DNA of 32,636 nt, from NCBI GenBank assembly GCA_024278975.1, contig JAJRSD010000042.1:1-32636 (forward strand). The letters are read 5' to 3'. The notes beneath the pieces are model-generated. The model did not search any database, was not told the DNA's origin, and saw only the letters and a program-made list of their open reading frames with translations. The stretch is from Bacteroidota bacterium (GTDB lineage: Bacteria > Bacteroidota > Bacteroidia > Bacteroidales > Prolixibacteraceae). Position 1 is the first letter of the stretch. Every line of letters begins with the position of its first letter. The translations under genes and the position numbers were made by a program. Shown piece by piece: positions 22,397-30,798 of the stretch.

Positions 22397-23062
22397 ATGA
22401 GTGAATTATTAGAAAAAATTGGGTTGTGTATTGAGTTTGGAAAAATTAATAACGCATCGGTGTATCCGCCAAATATGCGGGGCGAAGACGGAGCTGATGA
22501 ACTAACGAAACGGGCTATTGAAGAAGGAGTTAACCCAGGTGATGTATTAAATAAAGCATTAATTCCGGGAATGGACAGAGTGGGACAAAAATTTTCTGAG
22601 AATAAAATTTTCGTCCCTCAAATGCTGATGGCAGCAAAAGCTATGAGTGCTGCAATGAAACACATTCAACCATTTTTTCAGTCGGGTGCAGTAAAACAAA
22701 AAGGTACATTTATTATTGGAACAGTAGCAGGAGATTTACACGACATCGGTAAAAATCTGGTTGCAATGATGATTGAAGGCTCTGGTTGGGAGGTTATTGA
22801 TTTGGGTGTTGATGTTAATTCTAATCAGTTTATGGAAGCTTTAAAAGAAAATCCGGGGAGTGCAATTGGTCTTTCTGCATTGCTTACCACAACTATGGTA
22901 AATATGGAAAAAATTGTAGCTGATATTAATGCTTTCTCAAGCGACTCAAAAATATTAATTGGCGGTGCACCTGTAAATACCGACTTTTGTGAGAAAATTG
23001 GTGCCGACTTTTATTCACCTGACCCGCAGGGAGCAGTTGCATATTTAAACTCTTTAACTTAA
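22397..23062 (+). CDS. mtaC: MtaC-like corrinoid (B12-binding) methyl carrier protein
   Basis: 221 aa. The N-terminal about 95 residues form the helical cap domain of B12-binding methyl carriers (EEGVNPGDVLNKALIPGMDRVGQKFSENKIFVPQMLMAAKAM). The C-terminal Rossmann domain carries the base-off motif DxHxxG in GDLHDIGKN (D113, H115, G118; H115 should coordinate cobalt), then GLSALLTTTM and ILIGGAPV. The N-terminus is shorter than in methanogen MtaC (about 258 aa). It carries the methyl group between MtaB and a second methyltransferase, which is not encoded in this window; neither is a reductive activator (RamA-like). Co-transcription with mtaB is very likely. Confidence 0.9.
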   Translation: MSELLEKIGLCIEFGKINNASVYPPNMRGEDGADELTKRAIEEGVNPGDVLNKALIPGMDRVGQKFSENKIFVPQMLMAAKAMSAAMKHIQPFFQSGAVKQKGTFIIGTVAGDLHDIGKNLVAMMIEGSGWEVIDLGVDVNSNQFMEALKENPGSAIGLSALLTTTMVNMEKIVADINAFSSDSKILIGGAPVNTDFCEKIGADFYSPDPQGAVAYLNSLT

Positions 23063-23073
23063 AAAAAGCAGAC

Positions 23074-23092
23074 CCGGAGAAGTTAATTCCGG
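23074..23092. terminator. Possible bidirectional terminator between mtaC and the helicase-nuclease gene
   Basis: CCGGA (23074-23078) and TCCGG (23088-23092) form a 5-bp hairpin with a 9-nt loop in the 70-bp convergent gap. An A-tract lies on the left (T-tract for the minus strand, 23061-23067) and an AT-rich stretch with T runs on the right. The stem is short. Confidence 0.4.
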
Positions 23093-23132
23093 ATTCATTT
23101 ATTATTTTAAAATTGGTTAGGAAATTGCTATT

Positions 23133-26100
23133 TTACAACTCGCAAACTTTTTCAACCTCATTCTGGTTGATGTACCACAGAAACCCGGTTACTTTTTCCA
23201 ATCCGGTTTCTTTTAATGTTTCGGCATACCGATTTATCTGCCGGTTGTAACTGTCCGATTTCTTTTTGCCGGTTTTATAATCAACAACAATTGCTTCATC
23301 ACCTGAAATCATAATTCGGTCGGGGCGTAAAATGCGCTCGTTTGTCAGCAAACTTCGCTCGTTTATAACCGAATAACTACCATTAAACCAACTGTTTATT
23401 TGTGGGTTTTCAAAGCTGTCGTTTAATTGACTCTCAATTTCCGAAAACTCATTTTCGTTTATCAATCTGTTGTTTAGTGCTTTTTGACAAGCTTTATTAA
23501 CATCATCCTTAATTTTAATTTCAGATAAAATATCGTGAAGTATTTTTCCTTTGTTGCGGATTGAGTTATTTCCGCCTTCACCAATTACAGGTTTCTCTCC
23601 CGATGTTCGCAGCTTTATTTTTTCTCCAAAATCGTTAAACTGGTATTTCTTAATCAGAACCGATGAGGAGACCTTTTTTTCGTCTAAAGATTTGCTGATT
23701 TCTCCAAACTGAAAAGTTGTACCATCATCGTTCCAACAACCCGAAAACTGTGTATCTCCACTTAAATTCTCCAATGCTTTTTTTAATAAATGATGAGCAG
23801 ATTTACCCGGTGTTTTACTCTCCTTAGTAGCCGGACAATTTATAATTAGTACCGATTTTGCCCGTGTAAATGCTACATAAATCAGATTGAAAACATCAAT
23901 AATAGTATTTACTTTTTCCTCTTTAAACTCATTCTTAAAAAGTGACTTCCCCATATCGGTTCCTGCAACAACCGGCAGTAGCGGGAATTTATCGAACGGA
24001 GCTTCTTTTGGATTACACCAAAGTATTGGTGCATAGCTCCAACTGGTTTTCCAATCTAAATATGGAATAAGTATGGCTTTGTATTCCAGCCCTTTCGATT
24101 TATGAATTGTAAGCAAACGGATTGAATCCACCTCCTCGTTTACATTCACCGACGTTTTTATTCCTTTTTCATTCCACCAAAAAAGCAGATTCGAAAGGTC
24201 GTTCGACAGCGAATTTTTCAGTTCGCCTGCTTTATCAATTAATGTCTGTAAAAACGGAAGTTCACTCTCCAATTCAAACAGTTGAAATTGCGAACTAATT
24301 TGTGTGATGGTTTCATCGAGCGAAGTGAGCATAATTTTCTCTTTCGCAAGTTCTAATTGCGTGGCAAGTTCTGCATCAAAAAGTATATTGAAATTTTCAT
24401 TCAGTGCATTTGAATCAATATCTGGCAAATCTGATTCGCTACTTTTTGCAAGTACATTTTGTTTCCGGAGTTCCGGTTTTAGCCAGTTTACCCAAAGGTT
24501 TAAAAGTGATATTTTTGTAATCTCATTCTCCGGATTGATTAACAACTCGATGGTTTCCATTACAAACAACACCCCTTTTGAAGCATGCAGATAGAGCGAT
24601 TCGTTTGAAAGTACAGACAAATTATAATCTCTGTTTTCAGATTCACCCGCAGCACTCAAAAACTCCTGAATTATTGGTGCTCCCTCTTTATGGCGGCGAA
24701 TTAAAATTGCAATCTCCGATGCTTTAATTCCACTGTCCTGAAGTTGTTTTACCTGCTCTACCAAAGTTCCAACAGTTTCATTTTTAAAATCATCAGCAGG
24801 AAGAAACTGTACTTTTACAAAACCTGTTCGGTCTGCATCTGGCTTCCCGGGTTCCTGAACAAACGAGTTATAAATATTATCAAATTTCGCTGTATAAATT
24901 TCCTCTTCACCATCGATGGGTTCTATTAAAACACTCTCGAAGTTATCTTTTAAACTCTGGAAAATTGAGTTGTTAAAATCGATTATATTTTTATCGCTAC
25001 GCCAATTTTTTTCGAGAGTATTGGATAATATTTGTCCGGCAAATTCACTATCTATTTTCTCTGCAAGTATCTTCCAGTCGCTGTTTCGCCAGCGGTAAAT
25101 AGATTGTTTTACGTCGCCAACTACTAAATTACTATTTCCCTCGGCAAGCGAATTTTCCAGCAGTGGTTTAAAATTATTCCATTGCAAAGTCGATGTGTCC
25201 TGAAACTCATCCAACATAAAATGGTTATAATAATTTCCGGTTTTTTCGTAGATAAACGGCGAATCAGATTTCCCGATAATTTTACTTAAAAGAAGGTTTG
25301 AATCCGATATCTGCAAAACTCCTTTTTCGTGTAGCAATGTTTTTATCTCCTCTTTTAAATCGGTTAAAATACCCAGCATCCGCAACTGCTTTTGTACAAC
25401 AATTGCAGTATAATATTGCGGACCTTCACTATCTATAAGTCCAAGTATTTCGAGAAGAAGCGGTTGCAATTCAGATTCAACCAATTGATGAATTTCGGCT
25501 CTTTTATCACTTTTTTGAGTGTACCACTTTTCAACATTCTCGCTGGCATTTAAAACTGTATTTGTAATATTTGGTTGATTTCCTTTGGCATATTTAGAAA
25601 ATATTGCACCAACTCCTCTCGATTTTCCAGAAAAATCATCAATCGAAAGTCCGTTTTGCTCAATAATATTTACCCCTTTTTCGCCAAAAGCTTTTAACGA
25701 ATTTTCAAAATCAACTTTCAGTTTTCTAAGCTCTTTTGCAAAATTATTAAGGTTTTCGCGACTATAAACCGACTCGCTATCCTCGGGGAAAAAAATCTGA
25801 AAGTTCTCTTTAAACAACTCTTTTCCCAACGATTTTATGTTGTCCTCAATTCGTTGACTTTTATTATCCTCAATTTTTTCTTTGCTAAAATCTCGAAGCC
25901 ATTTCAGTAATTTTGGGTCTTTGTCAATTTTCGCCAGCATCCTGTCAACAGCTTCTGTCAGAATCATGTCGCTATCTAATTCAAGCGAAAAATTTGGAGA
26001 AATTCCCAGCTCTCTATTAAACGATTTAATAATTCTTTGTGTAAACGAATCGATTGTACTTATTGAAAACCGATTGTAATCGTGTAATATATTTTTTAAA

Positions 26101-26363
26101 ACTATTTTTGCCCGGCTGCGAATATCTTTCTCAGAATATGTATTGTTTTGAAGTATTTTAAGATAGTCGGATTTTTTGTTATTTGCCAGAAAATGAAGCT
26201 GCTCGAGAATCCGGGTTTTCATTTCGTTGGTGGCTTTATTTGTAAAAGTAACCGCTAAAATATGTTTATAGTTATATGGGTTTGTTAGCAAAAGTTTAAG
26301 GTATTCAACTACTAATTGAAAGGTTTTTCCGGAGCCGGCCGATGCTTTGTAAATGGTTAGCAT
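23133..26363 (-). CDS. UvrD/AddA-like helicase-nuclease (double-strand break resection)
   Basis: 1076 aa. It is a superfamily-1A DNA helicase with a C-terminal PD-(D/E)XK nuclease. Walker A is ASAGSGKTF at residues 7-15. NKATNEMKTRIL near 42-53 and ISTIDSFTQRII near 97-108 are further helicase motifs. The Walker B DEFQDT lies near 384-389. VGDVKQSIYRWRNSD, SIRLLTIHKSKGLEY and YVAFTRAK follow in order. The nuclease active site is VVDYKTGKK near 1024 with RQINRYAETL after it. This is the Bacteroidota version of AddA/RecB, which unwinds and resects DNA ends for recombination and degrades foreign linear DNA. The AddB-like partner is not adjacent. It is convergent with mtaC. Confidence 0.9.
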   Translation of the reverse strand: MLTIYKASAGSGKTFQLVVEYLKLLLTNPYNYKHILAVTFTNKATNEMKTRILEQLHFLANNKKSDYLKILQNNTYSEKDIRSRAKIVLKNILHDYNRFSISTIDSFTQRIIKSFNRELGISPNFSLELDSDMILTEAVDRMLAKIDKDPKLLKWLRDFSKEKIEDNKSQRIEDNIKSLGKELFKENFQIFFPEDSESVYSRENLNNFAKELRKLKVDFENSLKAFGEKGVNIIEQNGLSIDDFSGKSRGVGAIFSKYAKGNQPNITNTVLNASENVEKWYTQKSDKRAEIHQLVESELQPLLLEILGLIDSEGPQYYTAIVVQKQLRMLGILTDLKEEIKTLLHEKGVLQISDSNLLLSKIIGKSDSPFIYEKTGNYYNHFMLDEFQDTSTLQWNNFKPLLENSLAEGNSNLVVGDVKQSIYRWRNSDWKILAEKIDSEFAGQILSNTLEKNWRSDKNIIDFNNSIFQSLKDNFESVLIEPIDGEEEIYTAKFDNIYNSFVQEPGKPDADRTGFVKVQFLPADDFKNETVGTLVEQVKQLQDSGIKASEIAILIRRHKEGAPIIQEFLSAAGESENRDYNLSVLSNESLYLHASKGVLFVMETIELLINPENEITKISLLNLWVNWLKPELRKQNVLAKSSESDLPDIDSNALNENFNILFDAELATQLELAKEKIMLTSLDETITQISSQFQLFELESELPFLQTLIDKAGELKNSLSNDLSNLLFWWNEKGIKTSVNVNEEVDSIRLLTIHKSKGLEYKAILIPYLDWKTSWSYAPILWCNPKEAPFDKFPLLPVVAGTDMGKSLFKNEFKEEKVNTIIDVFNLIYVAFTRAKSVLIINCPATKESKTPGKSAHHLLKKALENLSGDTQFSGCWNDDGTTFQFGEISKSLDEKKVSSSVLIKKYQFNDFGEKIKLRTSGEKPVIGEGGNNSIRNKGKILHDILSEIKIKDDVNKACQKALNNRLINENEFSEIESQLNDSFENPQINSWFNGSYSVINERSLLTNERILRPDRIMISGDEAIVVDYKTGKKKSDSYNRQINRYAETLKETGLEKVTGFLWYINQNEVEKVCEL

Positions 26364-26425
26364 ATTTAAGTTTAACGTTTATAATTCAATGTTTCGAGTT
26401 CAAAGTTTCAGCATCCGGCATCAAT

Positions 26426-26983
26426 CTAAAACCCCGGACGACGTTGCCCGCCTTGCATAACGTTTATTTGTGTTTCTATTTTAAAATTCTTCGATACTTT
26501 ATATTGCATAATTAATGTTGAACCGTAGTTGTCAAAATTATTGTTTCCATTATTAATAGCAGGTGTACCAAATATTGAATTTGTGCCATAACTGTATCCG
26601 CCCAAAACAAATTTGTTGCCGAGTTTATACGATGCCGCGCTCAAAACCGTTGCATTCCCATAAAACGGAGAATAAAACATGGGTGACATTCCAGATGAAA
26701 GTCCTCCAAAAGAGTAATTAGTCAGCGGATAAACTCCCAAATTCAAAGTATATCTATTATTGTATTCTTCCATAAAATTAAAATCCGGCAGCTCAACTTT
26801 CTCATCCATTAAATTTGGGTCGAATGCATTTCCCGAAATTAGCTGTCGATATTCGATTTCTCGTTGTAATTTCATTTGAGCCGAGTCAAGTTCGGTAAAT
26901 TCCATTTGCAAACCCTGCTGGGCAAACGAGCCAAGCACAATAATTATTAATGACGATATGAGAATAAGTTTTTTCAAAATCAC
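26426..26983 (-). CDS. Hypothetical secreted protein
   Basis: 185 aa; family not recognised. A signal peptide (MILKKLILISSLIIIVLGSFAQQ) is clear. Residues 25-75 look helical and charged (EFTELDSAQMKLQREIEYRQL). The second half is rich in Gly, Ser, Asn, Tyr and Phe with alternating strands (YTLNLGVYPLTNYSFGG, SAASYKLGNKFVLGGYSYG, STLIMQYKVSKNFKIETQINV), suggesting a beta-rich periplasmic or outer-membrane protein. It ends QGGQRRPGF. It has its own promoter inside the end of birA. The 62-bp gap to the helicase gene downstream holds only short TTCAA/GTTTC-rich repeats. Confidence 0.7.
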   Translation of the reverse strand: MILKKLILISSLIIIVLGSFAQQGLQMEFTELDSAQMKLQREIEYRQLISGNAFDPNLMDEKVELPDFNFMEEYNNRYTLNLGVYPLTNYSFGGLSSGMSPMFYSPFYGNATVLSAASYKLGNKFVLGGYSYGTNSIFGTPAINNGNNNFDNYGSTLIMQYKVSKNFKIETQINVMQGGQRRPGF

Positions 26984-27011
26984 TTTCTGTTTCCTTCAAT
27001 ACTAAGCTCCG

Positions 27012-27043
27012 CAAATTTACAATTAATTATAGAATAAATTCAA
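27012..27043 (-). promoter_or_regulatory. Promoter of the secreted hypothetical gene, overlapping the end of birA
   Basis: On the minus strand: TTG (27043-27041), 21-bp spacer, TAAATTTG (27019-27012), an exact TAnnTTTG match. The -33 element lies in the last codons of birA. The leader would be about 22 nt. Confidence 0.55.
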
Positions 27044-27770
27044 CCTCCTTAAACATAAACTCCTCAACAGTGCCATCTCTCGTTTCGAGCTGAAGTTGCC
27101 CAAATTCGCCAATACCAATAATTTTAGCTTCAAAAACAGTTTTATTTTTTGAGTACCCACTCCACTCTCCAACTCTGAAAAGCTGAGAGAAATATGCAGA
27201 ATCAATTTCAGAAAAACTACCTGTTTCCAACTTTTTGTACCATTTAAAAATTGATTCTAAAATTTCGGTTAAAACAATTTCGATGGAATATTCTTTGCCT
27301 GTTATCAGTTTTAACGAGACAGGATTTGGAGCATCGGACAAAAACTTTTCCTGATTCAGGTTCAACCCAATTCCCAAAAGCGACGAAAAAAGAGTACTCC
27401 CTTTAATGGAATTTTCAATTAAAATACCTGCTATTTTTTTATTTCCAACATAAATATCGTTGGGCCATTTTATGGAAACATTATCCGTTTTATTACCAAG
27501 AAACTCTACCAAACTTAAACTTACAATTTTTGAAAGTATAAACTGTTTGCCGGCATCTAAAAACTGTGGATACAAAATAATGGTTGCCAGCATATTTTTT
27601 CCAGCCTCACTTTCCCAACGGTTTCCAAGCTGCCCCCTACCCTTTTTCTGAAATTGTGTCAGCACAACCGTCCCCTCTTCTGCCGCATTCGACAAAATCA
27701 GTTGGGTGGCATAATTGTTGGTAGATTCAACTTCTCTTAAAACGACAATATTTTTATTGGGTCTATTCAT
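27027..27770 (-). CDS. birA: Biotin--[acetyl-CoA-carboxylase] ligase
   Basis: 247 aa from ATG 27770; the TTG nine bases upstream is less likely. It adenylates biotin and attaches it to the lysine of biotin carboxyl carrier proteins, in the cytoplasm. Motifs: EVESTNNYA (13-21), QKKGRGQLGNRWES (41-54, biotinyl-AMP loop), KWPNDIYVGNKKIAGIL (101-117) and LLGIGLNLN. It lacks an N-terminal DNA-binding domain, so it is a monofunctional ligase and not a repressor. A small C-terminal SH3-like domain follows. It is divergent from rsfS with 157 bp between; this layout is common in Bacteroidota. Confidence 0.94.
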   Translation of the reverse strand: MNRPNKNIVVLREVESTNNYATQLILSNAAEEGTVVLTQFQKKGRGQLGNRWESEAGKNMLATIILYPQFLDAGKQFILSKIVSLSLVEFLGNKTDNVSIKWPNDIYVGNKKIAGILIENSIKGSTLFSSLLGIGLNLNQEKFLSDAPNPVSLKLITGKEYSIEIVLTEILESIFKWYKKLETGSFSEIDSAYFSQLFRVGEWSGYSKNKTVFEAKIIGIGEFGQLQLETRDGTVEEFMFKEVEFIL

Positions 27771-27902
27771 AAAAAACAATTAAAATTTTAAACTATTTAC
27801 TAATATTTTGGTTTTGTAATTTTAATTAAAATTTGGCAACAAAAAATACAAAATATTTACACAAAGTAAAGTAGTTAAAAATCGGGAATAGGACAAAAAG
27901 AT

Positions 27903-27910
27903 TATATTTG
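27903..27910 (+). promoter_or_regulatory. -7 box of the rsfS-ftsH transcript
   Basis: TATATTTG is an exact TAnnTTTG match, 17 bp before ATG 27928, predicting a leader of about 11 nt. No good -33 TTG is visible. Confidence 0.5.
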
Positions 27911-27927
27911 CAGCGCAATTAAAATAT

Positions 27928-28299
27928 ATGAGTAAAAAAACGAAGAAAGTAGATAAAACAATGGAGGCAATTCTCGAAGGAATTCAGAGAATTAAAGGGA
28001 AGGAAATTTTACTTATCGACTTAAATTCAATAGATCATTCAGAATGTGGTTACTTTATTATATGCCACGGAACATCGACCACGCAAGTAGATTCTATTGC
28101 CCACTCGGTTGAAGATACTGTAAAAGAGATGACCGGAGAGAACGTGTGGCACAGAGACGGATATAAAAATTCGTTGTGGATTTTACTCGATTACGGTGAA
28201 ATTATGGTTCATATTTTTCAGGAAGAGACCCGGGGTTTTTACAATTTAGAGGGACTTTGGGCAGATGCCAAAATAACGAAAATAGAAGAAGCAATTTAG
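27928..28299 (+). CDS. rsfS: Ribosome silencing factor RsfS (Iojap family)
   Basis: 123 aa. It binds ribosomal protein uL14 on the 50S subunit and blocks subunit joining when nutrients are scarce. The Iojap core is complete: AILEGIQRIKGKEILLIDL, YFIICHGTSTTQVDSIAHSVED, WHRDGYKNSLWILLDYGEIMVHIF and FYNLEGLWADAK. A short lysine-rich N-terminus precedes it. It lies 9 bp upstream of ftsH, so the two form an operon. Confidence 0.94.
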   Translation: MSKKTKKVDKTMEAILEGIQRIKGKEILLIDLNSIDHSECGYFIICHGTSTTQVDSIAHSVEDTVKEMTGENVWHRDGYKNSLWILLDYGEIMVHIFQEETRGFYNLEGLWADAKITKIEEAI

Positions 28300-28308
28300 A
28301 AGATTATC

Positions 28309-30366
28309 ATGACAGAAAATAAAAATAAGAACAGTCAAAAGAAAGACAATCAAAAAAAACCGGAGAATCCTTTCGGGTTATTCAATCAGAATAAAAAAAA
28401 TGATGGAAAGCCGCCAAAGTTCAATGCTTATTGGATTTATGGAGTTGTGGCAATTGTTTTTATTGTGGTTCAGTTTTATTTGATGAATACGCGCGGGCCG
28501 GTAGAAACTAATTGGGGCAAAGTAAAATCGACAATGCTTGCAAATGGCGATATTGAACGTATTGAGGTTATCAATAACAAAAAAGTTAATCTCTATTTAA
28601 AGCCGGAGAGAGTAAAAAATTACGAACAAGAGTTAAGCGGAGATTTGTCGAAAACAAATGCAGGACCACACTTTTTCTTTAATATCGGTTCGCCTGAATC
28701 TTTTGAAAATAATTTACATGAGGCACAAAAAGGTACAAATGACGAAATTTTCCCAACATATAAAGATGAGACAAACTGGGCTGGCGAAATTCTTTGGACA
28801 ATAGGACCGTTTGTATTAATTATTTTATTGTGGTGGTGGATTTTCAAAAGAATGAGCAAAGGTGGTGCCGGAGGTGCTGGTGGTATTTTTAATGTTGGGA
28901 AATCGCAGGCAAAAGTGTTCGATAAAGACCAGAAAGTATCGACAAACTTTAACGATATTGCGGGGCTGGCAGAGGCGAAACAGGAAATTGAAGAGATCGT
29001 TGAATTTCTTAAAACTCCCGATAAATACACCAAACTTGGCGGCAAAATCCCCAAAGGAGCTTTATTAGTTGGTCCTCCCGGAACCGGTAAAACGCTGCTT
29101 GCAAAAGCCGTTGCGGGTGAGGCAAATGTTCCTTTCTTTTCAATGTCGGGATCCGATTTTGTGGAGATGTTTGTGGGTGTGGGAGCATCGCGGGTACGCG
29201 ACCTGTTTAAACAGGCAAAAGAGAAAGCACCCTGTATTATTTTTATAGATGAGATTGATGCGATAGGACGAGCCCGTGGAAAAAACCCAAATATGGGTTC
29301 CAACGACGAACGCGAAAATACCCTGAATCAGCTACTTACCGAAATGGATGGTTTCGACACAAACAGTGGAGTAATTATTCTTGCAGCAACAAACCGTGCC
29401 GATATTCTCGACCGCGCATTAATGCGTGCCGGACGTTTCGACAGGCAAATTCATGTTGAACTACCCGACTTAAACGAACGAGCTGAAATATTTAATGTTC
29501 ATTTGCGGCCGCTTAAATTAGACAAAAGTGTTAAAGTTGATTTTCTTGCCAGACAAACACCCGGGTTTTCGGGAGCCGATATTGCAAATGTTTGTAACGA
29601 ATCTGCATTAATTGCCGCTCGTAAAAGCAGAGAATCGGTTGGGAAACAAGATTTTCTTGATGCCGTTGACCGAATAATTGGTGGATTGGAAAAGAAAAAC
29701 AAAATAATTTCGCAAACCGAAAAGAAAACAATTGCTTTTCATGAAGCAGGACATGCCACAATTAGTTGGCTGCTCGAACATGCACACCCATTGGTAAAAG
29801 TAACAATTGTACCGCGCGGAAAAGCTTTGGGTGCTGCCTGGTATCTACCCGAAGAACGTTCGATAACTACCAAAGAACAACTGCTCGACGAAATGTGTTC
29901 GGCACTTGGTGGCAGGGCTGCTGAAAAGATTATTTTTGGAAAAATATCATCCGGAGCTCAAAATGATTTGGAAAAAGTAACCAAACAAGCGTATGCAATG
30001 GTTAGCATTTTTGGAATGAGCGAGAAAGTTGGAAATATCAGTTATTACGATTCAACGGGGCAGTCAGACTATTCGTTTACAAAACCATATAGCGAAAAAA
30101 CAGCCGAATTAATTGACGATGAAGTGAAGGTATTAATCGAAAGTCAATATGTACGAGCTATTCAAGTTCTAAAAGATAATGCTGAAGGTCATACAAAACT
30201 GGGAGATTTACTTTTAGAAAAAGAGGTGATTTTTAGTGAGGATTTAGAGAATATTTTCGGGAAACGACCATGGGACAAGAAACATCGGATTTCGGAAAAT
30301 GGAGACGAAGAAAAGGAGGAAAGTTTACAGTCGCAGTCGCAGTCAGAAGAGAAACTAAAGAAATAG
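28309..30366 (+). CDS. ftsH: ATP-dependent zinc metalloprotease FtsH
   Basis: 685 aa. A membrane-anchored AAA+ protease that removes misfolded and regulatory membrane proteins. Transmembrane helices lie at about 41-59 and 163-180 with the periplasmic domain between. A Gly-rich linker (GGAGGAGG) precedes the AAA module: Walker A GPPGTGKT (255-262), pore loop FVG (288-290), Walker B DEID (314-317), [15 protein letters not shown] (368-379). The zinc motif is HEAGH (478-482) with D553 as likely third ligand. The C-terminal end (about 665-685) is low complexity, including SLQSQSQS encoded by a CAGTCG repeat shared with intergenic DNA elsewhere in the window, so the native end is probably slightly earlier in relatives. 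The N-terminal 35 residues are Lys/Asn-rich, as in other Bacteroidota. Confidence 0.96.
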   Translation: MTENKNKNSQKKDNQKKPENPFGLFNQNKKNDGKPPKFNAYWIYGVVAIVFIVVQFYLMNTRGPVETNWGKVKSTMLANGDIERIEVINNKKVNLYLKPERVKNYEQELSGDLSKTNAGPHFFFNIGSPESFENNLHEAQKGTNDEIFPTYKDETNWAGEILWTIGPFVLIILLWWWIFKRMSKGGAGGAGGIFNVGKSQAKVFDKDQKVSTNFNDIAGLAEAKQEIEEIVEFLKTPDKYTKLGGKIPKGALLVGPPGTGKTLLAKAVAGEANVPFFSMSGSDFVEMFVGVGASRVRDLFKQAKEKAPCIIFIDEIDAIGRARGKNPNMGSNDERENTLNQLLTEMDGFDTNSGVIILAATNRADILDRALMRAGRFDRQIHVELPDLNERAEIFNVHLRPLKLDKSVKVDFLARQTPGFSGADIANVCNESALIAARKSRESVGKQDFLDAVDRIIGGLEKKNKIISQTEKKTIAFHEAGHATISWLLEHAHPLVKVTIVPRGKALGAAWYLPEERSITTKEQLLDEMCSALGGRAAEKIIFGKISSGAQNDLEKVTKQAYAMVSIFGMSEKVGNISYYDSTGQSDYSFTKPYSEKTAELIDDEVKVLIESQYVRAIQVLKDNAEGHTKLGDLLLEKEVIFSEDLENIFGKRPWDKKHRISENGDEEKEESLQSQSQSEEKLKK

Positions 30367-30410
30367 GAAAGTTTACAGGCGCAGTCGCAGTTGACAGATA
30401 AACAAAAGAA
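30318..30410 (+). repeat. Tandem CAGTCGCAGT repeat across the ftsH stop codon
   Basis: Two units offset by 48 bp, both starting GGAAAGTTTACAG (30318 and 30366), followed by CGCAGTCGCAGT and a purine-rich GAA tail. The first unit is translated as the last residues of FtsH; the second is noncoding. A third copy is at 10054-10097 on the other strand. Confidence 0.7.
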
Positions 30411-30468
30411 GGAAGAAAATAAAACTGTATAAATTGAGATGAATAATCCTTAACTTTCAGGATTAAGG

Positions 30469-30535
30469 AAATTGCCACAGATTACTGGATTTTAAAAGTA
30501 GAACATTTTTTTAATCTGAGAATCTGTGGCAATTT
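30469..30535. repeat. Inverted repeat with 15-bp perfect arms
   Basis: Arms AAATTGCCACAGATT (30469-30483) and its exact complement at 30521-30535 enclose 37 bp. Five T residues overlap and follow the right arm, so it may work as a terminator of ftsH. It may also be a remnant of a CCACAGATT-type mobile repeat. A smaller hairpin (AATCCT/AGGATT, 30445-30464) lies just upstream. Confidence 0.65.
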
Positions 30536-30579
30536 TTATTCTACCTCTGTTTCATCATAAAAATAATGTTTTAAATTTT

Positions 30580-30587
30580 TAACTTTG
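30580..30587 (+). promoter_or_regulatory. -7 box immediately before the DUF2007 gene
   Basis: TAACTTTG is an exact TAnnTTTG match ending 4 bp before ATG 30592. Transcription would start at or within a few bases of the start codon, giving a leaderless or nearly leaderless message for DUF2007-cdsA-psd. Confidence 0.5.
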
Positions 30588-30591
30588 CACC

Positions 30592-30798
30592 ATGGAAAAA
30601 GGTTGGAAAGAGGTTTTTATGACCGCACACGAATACAAAGCATCGATGGCAAAAGATATGCTGGAAAATGCAGGAATTAAAGCAGTAGTTTTAAATCAGC
30701 ACGACTCAGCGTATCAATCGTTTGGCGAATTTTCGGTGTTAGTTGCCGAAGCTGACGTGGTAAAAGCAACTGAAATAATTAAAGAATTAAAACATTGA
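30592..30798 (+). CDS. DUF2007-type putative signal-transducing protein
   Basis: 68 aa. A compact ferredoxin-like alpha/beta domain: WKEVFMTAHEYKASMAKDMLENAGIKAVVLNQ, then FSVLVAEADVVKATEIIKEL. This matches the short DUF2007 family, possibly related to PII-type signalling proteins, whose role is unknown. The last codons overlap the start of cdsA (TTGA), so the two are translationally coupled. It appears to lead the cdsA-psd operon. Confidence 0.82.
   Translation: MEKGWKEVFMTAHEYKASMAKDMLENAGIKAVVLNQHDSAYQSFGEFSVLVAEADVVKATEIIKELKH

Noticed and set aside
28620-29303. 227-aa open frame antisense to ftsH
   Set aside because: Covers the conserved AAA module on the opposite strand; composition (Ser/Pro/Ala-rich) is that of a shadow frame.
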